64,000 nt of DNA from Symsagittifera roscoffensis (Eukaryota > Xenacoelomorpha > Acoela > Convolutidae): assembly GCF_963678635.1 (NCBI RefSeq), contig NC_087067.1:22511547-22575546 (forward strand), given 5' to 3'. The notes below the pieces were generated by a model, which saw only the letters and a list, made by a program, of their open reading frames with translations, was not told the DNA's origin and did no database searches. A program made the translations under genes and the position numbers. Below are positions 23,310-36,165 of this stretch, one piece after another; within the stretch, counting starts at the first letter, position 1, and each line of letters opens with the position of its first letter.

Positions 23310-25981
23310 CAAGTTCTTTCAATGAAAATGTTAATGAACTAAGTGGTTTCACTATTTTGAGGCATTCGTATAGAGAGAGGAAGATTTAATAACAATTAAT
23401 CGAAAATCAAACATGACTGTTCGTATTAGGGCAAAACCCTGAATTTTTCATGTGCCATTCAATATTTATAGAAAAACAATTTTTCAAAAAAAAAATGTTG
23501 AAACAACTCTTTTTTATAAAGAATTTTCAAAATCGAGGAGTCTAAGGAAAAAGACTCATCTTGTTGTTTTCATCAAGAATCTTAGCTCTTTATTATTTTT
23601 AGTTTTTTCTATTGTTCGAAACTTAACACGATATACTTTTTGGAACTGTGTTCTTGAAATTGAAAGAGTATTCAGACGGTTATTTTCTCCAGTGGAACCA
23701 AAAGATAAAAAGAATATTTTTAGCATACATTAACACTTTCAACTATCTTGTGGCTATAATTGTGATTATAAAAATCATTTTAAATGCCATTTACTGTAAT
23801 AAATCTGATAATTTATATATGACGAAGAAATTTTTTGTCGAATCAAACAGCAGTTCAATTACAATCGTCACTTTGTCGGAAACATTCAAAGCATTAAAAG
23901 TGTGCTTCTTTTAAAATAGTTTGGCTTGTAATAATTCAAGCTCAAAAATTTATCTTCAATGAGAAGAAATTTTTTTTGATTCAGATGTAAAACGGCTCAC
24001 ATTTTTATCGAAAAATTTAGATTTAATATTCCTTTACTGAAAAGTGCTTGTAAACGTTCCATCTAAAATACAGTGTAGTAACTTTCGATTCTTTCAGCTG
24101 ATGAGCAGGATAATTTTTAAATCATTTAAAGCTCTCACTAAAGAGAATTTTGACCGCTCTTTTTAGCAAATATTAATAGAAATTTGAAGTCATTGTTGCT
24201 ACAAATGGTTTGTAAGTTAAGTTTTCATTTCGTAAATTTGTTTGTTCGACGCGTGGAACCACGATAATTAAAATTTTCCAAATCCATTTTTAGATTCTTC
24301 AGTATTTTCTATTGCCGGTGAAATTTGGAACAGTTTAACCCCGTCGCCTAGTAAAAATACTGTGTACATGTGTACACAGTGTACCTTACACATTAGTATA
24401 CCTTACACAAAGGTAAGTTTGAGCCAACAGTTTGTAGAATCAAGGGTATTTCTTTAAGCACTACTGGATCATCGATCATTAGGAGTTCATCATTAATGGT
24501 TTAGCGTAGTATCAGAGAAAGTTTTTTCAAAATTTTGTCCTAATACCTTCTCGGGTTGAGGTGGTCTGTTTATTTATCGCCCGTAATGGTCAATAAAATG
24601 TTCATTTTTCGATCCAAGCTCTATAGGTACACCAGGAATTTCAGTCGATCAGGGCGATGAATGAGTCAAACAGGATCGCTAACGAATTCGATCGATCAGC
24701 TCAAAAATATCGCCTTTATTTTTCTAACTTATTTTACTCGACTCTACAATAATAAATTGTTCTCAAAAATGATAATTTGGTTACCAAGCACCGTATTTGA
24801 GCGCACGCTGAAGGCTTTGAAGCCAATTAGAAAGCGGCGTTTGAGATCTTTTCCTAGTTTTATCCTGGCAACCATTTTTGAATTTAACTAAGCTATAATT
24901 TTTACAAAGGGAAACATTATCAAAATTTTCAAATGGAGAATTCAAGAGGACAATTATTGAAAATGTAGAAAATAACTGAACGTTCAAGTTTTAGATTAAA
25001 ACAATCTCCAAAACAACCTTGTAAACAACTCGGAAATTATAAAATAATTTCATCTTCTGTTTTTTAGTTTTAATAATACTTTTTTTAGTATCAATCAAAT
25101 TTTGGTAACGTGTTGTTGAATATTCTGACTGTACTTAATATCGTTTTTTCTATTGCAATTCAAAGTGCTTGGTAAATTTTTTGTTTATTATTATTTTTTT
25201 TAATTTATGGAGATAAAACCATTAACAAAGTCGCTTGTATGCTCAGATCTAAAAGTTGCTTTTTTTAAATAACTCTAAACATAAAATTGTAAATAGAGTA
25301 AATTTTGTCGTTTCTTCTTACATATCTAATTGCTTCAAATTTTTTGAATCTAGATTTTTTGCAAAAAAAAAATAGTTGTCTTGGCAATTTGAACAGAGTA
25401 ATTTTCTTTGAAGTTCAATAAACAAAGATGCTATAACTTAACAGCGGCTGAATGAACTTTATGAAAAATTTTTTCATCAGTTTTTAACTTAGAAAGTTTT
25501 TTGTGGGAAGGCAAGGATGAGATAAACTTGTTTTAATTTCTTCATTACTGCCTCGCAAGGATCTGAAAACTTGGTTTTGACAACATTTACGCCTAAAGTT
25601 TCAATAGTGTTTGTGAGGTTAAGTGTAGCTCTATCCCAAAAACGGTTGGGAAATCTGACTTCATGCTTGTTCTCGTCAATGGAGTTGTAGTGAGAGCAAT
25701 GTCATTTTGATTGCATTCGTCCATTTCTAAATCTCAATTAGGTCCTATCCTGCAAATTTTTGTTTCTAGTTTGCCGCATAAATTTGTAGCATTTGCAAAA
25801 AAAATTCATTTTGGTATTCCTAACTTCGGCTGTTTAATTGTTAGGATAGCCAGTTGCTGTGAAAATAGCGCGAAACATTCCGACCACGTTATCGTGAAGA
25901 TTTTGTCCAGTCATCTTTTTAAAATCAGTCAACGAGTTTTCGAGTAAAATTACACATAAGAAAGTTAAAACTACTTCATAT
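23310..25981. other. 3' UTR and intergenic region, no clear gene
   Basis: Begins with the presumed 3' UTR. A perfect palindrome CTGTGTACA-TG-TGTACACAG lies at 24360-24379. On the minus strand 25492-25692 is stop-free for over 60 codons with balanced residue use (for example EVRFPNRFWDRATLNL). It is not recognised and may be a transposon gene scrap. Nothing else is visible. Confidence 0.45.
23798..23803 (+). terminator. Candidate poly(A) signal of the tetraspan gene
   Basis: The first clear AATAAA downstream of the stop codon, about 490 bp after it. Its use is inferred only. Confidence 0.35.
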
Positions 25982-26358
25982 TGGAACCAGATCTAAATTA
26001 GAATTTATCATTAGTTATAATTATGATATTTTTTCTCTATAAAACATTATATACTAACCAATCATACTCCATCAAACTAACAACCCACTTATTTGTAAGT
26101 GTTGAAACTATTTGTAGTTTCAACACCAGGACAACTTGAATTAAACTTAGAATACAGTTGTTCTCATTCTGGAACCAACTCGCGCAAACCGGTGTACACT
26201 AGATCTATTGAGACTAGGAGAATAAGAGTAAGATTAAGATTGGTATTAGACTAAGAAGTTGCACGAATCTATTCGGCCGAAAATAAGATAGCGTGACTAG
26301 CAGACGGTGTACCTTAACTGAAGTTACTCTATGAGTATAGTACTTAAAACATAACTCT
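25982..26358 (+). repeat. 5' LTR (copy L1)
   Basis: Starts TGGAACCAG like the other three LTRs and ends ATAACTCT, where the others end CA. Contains a TATAAAA box (26038-26044) and the conserved hairpin at 26099-26126. The text ATTGGTATTAGACTAAGAAG and the stretch around AAAATAAGATAGCGTGA match the other copies closely. Confidence 0.85.
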
Positions 26359-26360
26359 TC

Positions 26361-26378
26361 TGGTGCGACCAGTGAGGC
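26361..26378 (+). promoter_or_regulatory. tRNA primer-binding site candidate
   Basis: TGGTGCGACCAGTGAGG starts two bases after the LTR, the usual position for a primer-binding site, and begins with TGG, the complement of a tRNA CCA end. The short element at 58932 has TGGTGCGACATCT at the same place. The tRNA was not identified. Confidence 0.6.
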
Positions 26379-26518
26379 AAAAGGAGAATCATTAAAAATA
26401 AATCTAGATGCAAGATACCTCAATTCACTCATTGATGAATCTGAATGTAATTGGCCTATCGAACCAATTCAAGTAATTCTCACAAAAAATAAACGGTAAA
26501 AATTTTACAACAGCAGTT

Positions 26519-27555
26519 ATGAATAGTGCATATAATCAAATGCCGTTAATCAAACAATCAAGACGGTTAACACAATTCGTTATTGGAAATCAACAATACG
26601 AATTCAACAGATTATTCCATGGAATTTTCATAGGACCAGCATCATTTTCAGCATTTATGAGTAAAACTTTCAGAACACTAATACTCAATAAAAAAGCAAT
26701 TACAAATTTAGACGATGTTTTTATGCAATCACAAACAAAAGACGAAAAGTTCATTGTCTTAGAAAAAAACCATCAAATATTATTACAAGAAAACATGAAA
26801 GCAGCCACGGGTAAATCACACTTTTTTCTAAGATGAGTAAAACTCCTTGGACATATTATAGAAAGAAACACTATAACTCCATTAAAATATCGCAAAGATA
26901 CAATCCAAAAAGTGCAACCACCTTCAATTAAGAAGAAAATACAAGAGTTTGTTGGAATGTTAAACTTCTTAATTAAACACGTATACAAAATGCACTTATA
27001 CTTAAGACCATTCTACAACATCCTTAGACTACAGAATAGTTTTGAATGGACAACAAAACATCAGAAACGCTTTGAAGAAATAAAAATTCTTCTCACTGAA
27101 CAATTTTCAAACATTATTCTAGATCCCAATCAACCATTCTATGCCATGTGCGACGCCTCAAACTCTTTGGCATTGCTGCAGCACTATTACAATCTCACAA
27201 TGGAACGAACAAAATGAACCTCATTTCCGCAAACTCTAGGCTATTCCCACAAGCTGAACTTAGACTCTCTACACTTATGAGGAATTGCACAGCCATAATA
27301 TATACACTTACAGAACATGATTTTTTAATATTTGGATCTAAACATCCAACAGTTTTATTTACAGACCAAAAAGCAATAATCTTCCTTTGTACACAAAAAT
27401 CAAACCCAAACCATAGAATTTATAAATTCCAACTAATTCTGATGAAAATCCAAAACTTACATATAGTTTGGACAGCAGGAAAGAACCTCGCACTACCCAA
27501 TATTCTCAATAGAAATACACCACCTGAGATGTTAACAAGAAAAAACAACAGTTGA
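26519..27555 (+). pseudogene. Reverse transcriptase / RNase H relic
   Basis: 26519-26836 starts at RT block 3 (NSAYNQMPL; the usual Asp before it is missing) and includes QYEFNRLFHGIFIGPASFS and LDDVFMQS, where the catalytic Asp pair is intact. After a TGA the frame resumes (KLLGHIIERNTITPLK). 26912-27217 is the connection domain (FVGMLNFL, FEWTTKHQKRFEEIK, MCDASN). A frameshift leads to 27148-27555, RNase H, with FTDQKA and HIVWTAGKNLALPNILNR. The frame breaks show it is dead. Confidence 0.8.
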
Positions 27556-28189
27556 AATACCACAAAATACTAAATTTTTCCCAGCAAAAGATGAAACTTC
27601 ACCATGATTACAATGCAAATAAGCAGAAAAAACTGACATAGACCAATCACAAATAAATAATCTACAACATTTTCCACTAAACCTAGACTGTCAAAACAAT
27701 CACTACGAAGTAGACTTACTAGGAAAATCTACATTCAAATCTATACCATACTCTTCATGGATAAAAAACAACACATAGCAAAAACCAATAAAACTAAAAT
27801 ATATAAAAAAGATCTATTCCCTTTAAAAGAAAAAGAAAACCTCACTGATAACATAAATTTATCAGGCCCACCAAATAAGGGTCCAAAATAAACAAAAAAC
27901 CATGTTTTTAACCTTCATGACCTCTAACAAAAATTGAAATTGAAAAAATTTTTCTCCCAACAACAGGAAAAATAAAACTCGAATTATTACAGAAACATCA
28001 AAATTTTGATCCAGTTATTAGACAAATAAAATCTTGGCCCAAAAAAAACCAAGCCAATTAAAACCGATACCACCATTCTAGGAAATAAAACCCTTCTTAG
28101 TTATTTCAGAAAATTTAATAATTCCTCTGTCAACGAAAACACGGATATTCTAGAAAACCAAACATCTGATATCAAGGTACCCTGCCTAC

Positions 28190-28545
28190 CTTTAAGTATG
28201 ATGCTTATAGTTTTTCATACATCTCATTCTTCAAACACTAAAGGACACTCAGGAGCAGAAAAAACATATTCAAATTTTTTTTCCAAAATGCACATATCCT
28301 AGAATACAAAACATCCGATATCAAGTACCCTCCAAATTTTACAACACGAAAAGGAATTTCTAAAAAGCTACAACCACTCCGAAAAGGACCAAATCAAATA
28401 ATTGATAAACCCACTGATGTAACTTACAAACTTACAGACATAAATAAAAAAGAAATCGTTCTACAGCGAATTAATCTTCTCTCTTATTATCCCAAAGAGT
28501 ACGCTCTTCGCGAACTGACTCAATTATACTCTTTCACAGGACTTA
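28190..28545 (+). pseudogene. Integrase relic: zinc-binding and C-terminal ends only
   Basis: About 28195-28290 reads FHTSHSSNTKGHSGAEKTYS, the His half of an HHCC domain. It is followed almost directly by 28340-28545, with LQPLRKGPNQIIDKPT and TYKLTD, a GPY/F-type integrase C-terminus. The catalytic DDE core that should lie between is deleted. The preceding segment 27556-28190 holds decayed spacer coding sequence. 28545-29870 is A/C-rich with no identified domain. Confidence 0.65.
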
Positions 28546-29876
28546 AAATTATTCAAATTATTTCAGATCACAAACAAAATCAAAGCACTGATATGAAACC
28601 TAAACAAAAACCATTAGATAAAAATGAAAAAAAAACTTCCCAAACAAACATCAAAAAAATTTAGACAACAAAAAGATAACTCAAACAGAAAGAAAAAATC
28701 GAAAAAAATCTAAAAAAATCTACCACAAGATCAAAAAGATAAATCTGCACATAAACAATCATCGCGACTTCTAAATCAGCCACGAAAAGATTGCAGAACA
28801 TTCATCCCACAATCTAAAACACTACAAAAAGTTGAATTTCAAAAACCACTTTAAAACTAGTTAACACTTTTACCTCTTGAAGATATTTTCATAAACCGAA
28901 CATTTTCTCAAAATTCATGCTGATAAGCATTTGAACAAACTAGTTCAAATTAAGCCAATCAGAAATATTTCCGAATCATCACCTCATTTTTAACACGACT
29001 TCTTTAGCCGATAAACAATCACCCTCGAGCCAATCTCTAACTATAACTAAAGGACCTCCAGGTCAAAAATAAGCAAACCGCTAAACATTGACACCTGAAA
29101 TAAACAAAATCTCAATATTACAACCCTCCCCTATCAAGCAGTACAAAGATCAACAATATTGTCGCAATTTAGACCTCAAAAACCCCCAGGCAAAAATATT
29201 AAATTAACCTAAAGAACAAAATGGACATGATCATTTGGCCTAAAGTACGAATATCTCTTAGATACCCCTATCATCTAATAAACAAAAACAAAACCAGGAA
29301 GTATCTCAAGAGCCCTCCAAACTTTCCTTTAACAAAAATTGCCGAAATCCAACCCACTTGTCAAAAAAACTAATAAATAATGCGACCACACTCGAATTTA
29401 GCCTCAAAAAACAAAAAATAATTCGACGAAGCGAATCAATTCTGCAAATGCTTCTTCCTCGAACAGTCAAAAAACTTCATAAATTTCTTTCAAACCTTTT
29501 TTCAATCCTTTCACATTTTTTTCAAACCTTGTATAATTTTCATATCCGACAGTTTAGAAATATTCATCCTCTCCCTGATAACTTTTTGCAACTTTTTCGT
29601 CATTTTTCACTCCCTAGCTCAAACCTACGCTAATTTTTCCAAAATCCTTGACCACTTCCTCAGGTACAATATTTCAAATAAGGATCTAATTGTTCCAACA
29701 TCTGTCCAGTAGAACAGATGTTTTTTTCTTTTTATAATACTTTTCTCATTTTCGACATCCCTCATAATGACAATAGGCAAATGTATATAAAAAATTCTAT
29801 TCTAATCTTTGCATTACCAGAAGTACTTTTAATAATTTTCCTTCAAGAATATTACAAAAAACAAAATTTTATCATA

Positions 29877-32608
29877 AATAAATAATTTTTCCAAACTTTC
29901 CACAATTGCTTATCAACAAACCCCACATCAGTCCCCAAAAACAACGTCCCACGAACCTCCGACAACACCAACAAATACTCAAACAAATAATCCCCAATCA
30001 TCAACCCGCATCTCTTTTCAAGACAATCCATACACATTTGAAGAAAGACACGCACGATTGGCCGAAACACTAGAACCAGTAATTCACCAAGCATCTGAGA
30101 GCGAACCACAATACGAACCAGTATATAATATATACCCCCTCTCCAACAAGATCTTAATAGATCAAGACACTAAGGTCAAAACCAAAACACACTCGAAATA
30201 AACCGACAAATTATTTATCCAAGACGAAATAGAAATTTGCAAGCCCCCAGAGTTCAATTCAACATTCCTCATTCACCAATAACAAACCCTATAGACCTTT
30301 CCAGTAGTACAATTCAAAGTACTTCACAGACTCCAACACAACAAAACACATCGAACTTTCCCTCAGATTATTTAGGTTCAACTCCTACATCTAAACAAAT
30401 CCGAGAAAATCCTTTCAATCTTCCTGCCACTACAGAACATCTCTCATTTTGCATGACACAAGCTTTTACTCAAGGCGAACCAAATTTAATAAACGAACCA
30501 ATAGACGTTTCACCTGACACAACTTTGTCACGATCATAAACTCTTTCACTCCATTCAACCCCTTTTAACTCAAATCTCACAAACCCCTTTTCCTTCAAGT
30601 TTTCCTACAAATCTCGACACCAGATATAGAGAAAATTCAACAAATAACATACACCTACGATTAGATTGGAATACATTCGTAGCACGCCCTCCATGATTTA
30701 GACAACATCACGAAAGTAACAGTTACACAACTGGGCATTAAACAAATTACAATAATGACAAGATATCCACAAAGATATACAAGAATATAATATACAAATA
30801 TTTACACAAGATAATCTCACACTAAAGTTTGAAATCATAGTAAGACTGAATAAAATATTTCATCATTCTTTGTCCCTAGCCCCCCCCCCGAATATAACAG
30901 CTCAATTTTTACCTCCCCCATTTATAACAACAGAAATCATCTAAAAATACGATAGAAACACAAAAAAAGACAATTGGATATATCAACATTTTAATCCATA
31001 CTCAGGACTATCATACACATGTATCTTCTAAAAATACTAATAATTCAGACTCTTCTATTTTTCAATCTCTCAAAACCCGATCATAACATGCCTTCCCCCC
31101 GAACAGGACCCCAGGATTTACTAGTCACACTCAGACATAGTAATTTTATGTTTAGAAACATCCATAATAAAAAAAATAATTTGGTTTGTTTCCAAATATA
31201 CCCAGAAACGGAGCTTGCATGGAAATACACCAAACCACTTTGTAAAACACAATACTCAGAAATTCTTGTCGAATACGAACAAGGTTTCGACATGAATACA
31301 GGAAAATTAATACACCTCCAATGGCAACATCTCACTGAATCAGTGACAAAAATTCATATATCCCAGTAAACCTTCTAAAAACACAGAAAACATTGGTGGA
31401 AAAATAAAATCACAAGACAAAGACAGTACACGTTTATAAGAAATATCACTAATGAACAAGACTCATTTTGGCGCAATTCACTATGACATACACTTGGACA
31501 TGAAACTAGACTACACATTAAGTAGAATCTTTCAAGAAATGTCTGTGAGCGAACTTGAAACACTTCATCAACTATGCGAACTTGAAAGAACACAAATTTT
31601 ACAATCACTTGCACTAGCAGTACTTAAACTCCCTTATGCAGGATATTTTTTGTCAGGTAGCAGATCAAATTTTATTGACTACGAAGGAAACATTTTATGG
31701 TATTACACTTGTACCAAAAAAAGTATCACTTTTATATGTTTTTGAAGACAAAAAATGCTGTAAAAGAATCCCAATATTCTACAAAAATAAAGTACATTTT
31801 GTTGATACACTCCCCCGGAGAACCTATTTTTGGGATACAGCAGTCCCATGTGGATCAAAAAATAGCCACAACGAAGTACAATTGAACCCTGACGAAGATA
31901 AAAACTTCCTTCTCACACCATATCCAACACTTATGCAACCACTGAAAAATTTTTCATCAGAAAGCATTAGAGCTATTGCCCCCAATTCAAATATCGATTT
32001 ACAATCGATCGTCATATACTCTGAGTCCGACATTCAACATCACATACGTACACAACATTTTCAAGAATTGCTCACAAAAATGGACACAATACAACAACAA
32101 GCCATAGATCAAAACCTACGCAAACTTGCAGAAACAGCAGGCTTTTTAGACATATACGCATAAGACAATAGCGGATATTTTAAAGATATAAAAGATTACT
32201 TTTACTTAAATGGCCAAAAAAAAAGACCACAAGATATATCACCGATAAATATTTTTAGTTTTGTAAGTCTGAAAAACGAACTTCTTACTTTTCTAGGATG
32301 GCTTTAATACATCTTAGAAAGATTGACTATATTATACGCAATGTTTAACTTTCTTGGATTACTTTTTTCTCTCTGCTAAGAAGATTCTACAATACATGCT
32401 TAATACACACTCAAGTAAGCAAACAAGCAAGCGTAGCACGCATACTTTTTGCAGGATTTTTTGGAATATTTTCTACATCAATCAATAAAATACTTTTAGA
32501 CGCTCAAATAAAAGAATACAATACCAAGCTATTAACAACACCGAACACATATGACGAATCACGAAAAAGACAAATACAACGCCTTCAGCACCACATCTAC
32601 AAAACCTG
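29877..32608 (+). pseudogene. Envelope-like region, degenerate
   Basis: The position after integrase and before the 3' LTR, and the layout, suggest an env gene. A hydrophobic signal-like start (MYLLKILIIQTLLFFNL) is at 31019. A Cys-containing region (KKCCKRIP, VPCGSKN) and a long coiled-coil-like stretch (QELLTKMDTIQQQA) precede a stop at 32161-32163. Hydrophobic segments follow at about 32320-32380 and 32455-32500. Upstream, 29877-30199 and 30237-30539 are open, Pro/Thr/Gln-rich stretches of uncertain assignment. Several stops and frame changes are present. No homologous viral family can be named from sequence alone. Confidence 0.5.
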
Positions 32609-33152
32609 AACAATATAAATCACTTATCATTGGTACCACGAAATTTCAGAAAGGTAGCACTAACAGACCTCATGACCTCGAGATCTAATTTTCCACAAAG
32701 CCCAAATCAACATATAATAACCCAACAACCCAATAAAGAAGACACATACGAACAAATTATAGAACAACCACATACCACTGACTTTCGTTCTCAGAACAAC
32801 CATCTTTTTAGTCCACGATTGCATCCCTCCATCGATCAATTTCCCACCAAGCCAACGTCCAGAACAACCTACCCATCTTCCCACTTTTTGCTTTCCCCCC
32901 ACCTCAATCATCTCATAATAACACTTCATCCAGAATGGAATCAGACGCTAAGTCCAAGTATATAACACTATCTCCCAATTCAATAACTCCGATATCGAAA
33001 CACCCGACGAATATGCCAACTCTGAACCCAGCCCATCTACATTTTCCCAACCTCCCTTTCAACCTATTCATTCCCATCTCAAAAATTGAACCCCTTCCCC
33101 TCCCTCTCCCATTTCAAATGTGACACCCATATATTCCCCTCTAACCAGCTAA

Positions 33153-34571
33153 CCATCCGATAACAACGACTCAGAAAATACGCAAATATCACAAGAGCTT
33201 GATAACTTCATCACACTGCAACAACAATTACAACACACTCAAACACTAACCATTCACCAACTCTCACAATATAAAATATCATCCAACTCATCAACCCCAA
33301 CCTCTTGTTCACATTATATCCCTTCACAGAACCCGACTTCCTCATCAACCCCATCCTCCAGTGCAACCCGAGCCTACCGAATTTTTAAAAGAAAATTCCC
33401 AAATACTCCATTCCCAACTAACCCAGGAACATCCACCACAGTTGTCAATCATCCACTTCATACTAATACCAAAGAATTCCTCCAAATCTGTCTACCTTTT
33501 TTCCCTCAATATACGTACTTCCATTCAAACCCCAATGATGAAAAACCCAATTATGTAAACGAGCAGGTATTATACCCTACACTTTCATGAACATCATTCT
33601 ATCACTTTACGTATCCACTATCACTACCACTATAAAGCACCCCTCATGACAACGAAGTATGCAGCACCCAACTCTATTTTCTAACTACAGCACTAACCCC
33701 AAAACAATTCACACAGATAGGATACAGACAATCACTAATCAAATTCACCGCACCCAAAACTAATGATTATTCTATCGATCATAACATCATACGACCTAAC
33801 GAAGTTATCTTTCTAAACAACGACCCATTTGTTAACCCCCAACTAACAGAAAAAATTTTCTTCAAAAATCCATACACTTTCACCCTCAACACCTTAAATA
33901 AAAAATACAACAACGTCATTTCAGCAGCACTCCGTGATATTCATGCTTATGAGTACTTTATCAAATTTAGCCATTTTTCACTAACCTTTCATTTCCTTGC
34001 ACCCAAAGAACGTGATTTGCACTTTTCACGCGATGTCATGTTACGAACTAAGCAAACACACACGTACACTTACTAACAGTTCATCCAACACCATCACACT
34101 CTAAATAAACCAGCACGACAACCCCACCATTGATATCAATACATTAACTCTAAATACAGCTCACCTTTTTTTCTTAACTTCACTTATTGTATCAAAGACG
34201 CTAACTTACAAGGCATCCTCCGAAATTACGATCCCGTAACCCAAATGTATATCTTCTGTACCCTAACCAAACTCTTAAACGTAGACAAATCACGCTCACT
34301 AATCGTCCCACACGAATTCCTCCAGCCCGTTGAAGTCCCAATCCTAGAAATCATATATAACACTCGCTATAATTATAAACTCTATAACTTTATTCGAAAC
34401 ACACAGTATGAACACTCACCTAGCACTGAAGAGCACAACATCATTGAAGCACTCGAATTGCTTGGGCCATTTCTTCAAACTAAACACATCAGTCGTTTGC
34501 TAGTTAAATTACTAACCTCATTAGACATTATCCACGACGTTTTTCCCCACGGATTCTTTACCGACGATTAG
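33153..34571 (+). pseudogene. Unidentified roughly 470-codon frame next to the 3' LTR
   Basis: One reading frame runs 1,419 bp without a frameshift, broken only by four stops (33588, 33633, 34074, 34131). The beginning is Ser/Thr/Pro/Gln-rich and looks disordered. From about 33440 it reads like a folded protein: FLQICLPFFPQYTYF, YRQSLIKFTAPKTNDYS, YEYFIKFSHFSLTFHFLAP, GILRNYDPVTQMYIF, LEIIYNTRYNYKLYNFI, EALELLGPFLQ. Pro-rich open stretches back to 32630 may be its N-terminus. I recognise no domain. It lies between the Env-like region and the 3' LTR, where some retroelements carry accessory genes. Confidence 0.5.
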
Positions 34572-35178
34572 ATAATATGAATTAAAAAATTTACTAACAA
34601 ATACGATTAAAACTAATCATTTTTCATAAATGTTTTCTTTTTTCTTCATAGGCACGATCATCAATCATCTACAAAACAAAAAGCAAAATAGAAAACAGGA
34701 AACTTTTTCTAGATTCATAAGTTTTCATTAACCAATTTCAATTATAAGCAGTAAAATTCTCCCGTACAATGCATTAAACTAATCTATAAAATCTTTTCTC
34801 CAATGTGGTAAATCTCCATACAGTTGGAAATAAATAACTAATTTCAACCCCATATCAAGCAGTTAACTTCATAACTTTAATGTAGTAAATTAATAAAAAA
34901 TTTTCATTAATTGCAAATAGCAGGAATAAATTTTTCAATGACGCTTTTTTATATTCACTCGCCCACAAATTCGATCCACAATTGCACAGCTCGCCCACGA
35001 AAAATTGTTTAAAATAATGAATTTAAATTTTATCTTTCACTGATAACAACTCCATCAAGTTTTAACACGTTTCAAACTTTCCTTAAGCCCCTTGAAAAGG
35101 AAGTATATAATAATCCAAACTAACCAACGCAATCTTACTAAACACCATAAACCACAACCTAACAGCATGACTAAGAAA

Positions 35179-35378
35179 NNNNNNNNNNNNNNNNNNNNNN
35201 NNNNNNNNNNNNNNNNNNNNNNNNNNNNNNNNNNNNNNNNNNNNNNNNNNNNNNNNNNNNNNNNNNNNNNNNNNNNNNNNNNNNNNNNNNNNNNNNNNNN
35301 NNNNNNNNNNNNNNNNNNNNNNNNNNNNNNNNNNNNNNNNNNNNNNNNNNNNNNNNNNNNNNNNNNNNNNNNNNNNNN
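35179..35378. other. Assembly gap of 200 Ns
   Basis: Exactly 200 N characters just before the polypurine stretch of the 3' LTR. A fixed-size gap suggests unknown true length. Confidence 0.98.
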
Positions 35379-35400
35379 AACTCTGTAAAACCCGGATGGG

Positions 35401-35810
35401 TGGAACCTGATCTAAACTATATTTTATGATTGGATAAATTAAATGTTTTACCAATGTAAAGTATTTAATATTAACCAATCATGATCCATCTAACTAACAA
35501 CCCACTTATTTGTAAGTGCTGAAGTTACTTGTAATTTCAGCACCAGAGAGATTTGAATTTAACTTAGAAATTAGTTGGACTCTCCCGAGCACTTCAGCAG
35601 CCGCAATAAACCAGTATACCCTAGATCTATTGAGCCTAGCAGAGACTAGTTAAACAACCTGAGACTAGATAGTATAAGAGTAAGATTAGGATCGGTATTA
35701 GACTAAGAAGTTGCACGAATCTATCCGGCCGAAAATAAGATAGCGTGACGAGCAGACGGTGTACCCTATCCGAAATTACTCTATGAGTTATACACTCCAG
35801 TCCTAACTCA
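35401..35810 (+). repeat. 3' LTR (copy L2), preceded by polypurine-like stretch
   Basis: CCCGGATGGG immediately precedes TGGAACC, as in the 59.8 kb copy. The LTR ends TAACTCA. It carries the hairpin (35516-35543) but differs more from the other LTRs, with extra sequence around GAGACTAGTTAAAC and no clean TATA box. Confidence 0.8.
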
Positions 35811-36165
35811 CTTTCACAGATTAGTTTTTTGCCCCTTCTTTTCGACTTACCAATTGATAATTCTGATATTTAGTTGTAATCACCGGTTGAAGTTGCTGAT
35901 TTGTTAAAGTGAGCAACCAGTTAAGTCCAAAACCCAAAGTTCAACCAGGGCAGACAAGCATTCAAGGGTGGACAATCATTTTGGACTTCCACAAAACTTT
36001 CGATTTCTCTATGTTTTGTTTAAAACAAGTTTCACAGATTAAGTTTTTGTCCCTTCCTTTCGACCTAACAATTTAAAATTTCTTTGTTTGAGTTGTCATC
36101 GCCTGTTGATGTTGTTGATCTTTTAAAGTGAGCAACCAGTTAATTCGAAAGCCCAAAGTCCAGAA
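35811..36165. repeat. Tandem duplication flanking the 3' LTR
   Basis: 35811-35946 and 36029-36165 share TTTCACAGATTA, CCCTTC.TTTCGAC and AAAGTGAGCAACCAGTTAA, with a period of about 218 bp. Non-coding. Confidence 0.75.

Larger units (their letters stand above)
25982..35810 (+). mobile_element. Env-bearing Ty3/Gypsy-type LTR retroelement, degenerate
   Basis: Bounded by related LTRs at 25982-26358 and 35401-35810. The internal order is primer-binding site, RT/RNase H, integrase ends, Env-like region, a further unidentified frame, gap, polypurine stretch and 3' LTR. Gag and protease are missing between the primer site and RT, and the integrase catalytic core is missing too. The plus strand is strikingly poor in G across 26400-34600. 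The two LTRs differ clearly (including an insertion around 35580-35665) and no matching target duplication flanks them. The element is therefore old, or the LTRs come from two insertions joined through the gapped region. Confidence 0.75.

Noticed and set aside
25982-26358. Target duplication for the 26-36 kb element
   Set aside because: The bases before L1 (ATAT) and after L2 (CTTT) do not match.
35083-35478. Open frames spanning the N gap
   Set aside because: They exist only because Ns were read through.
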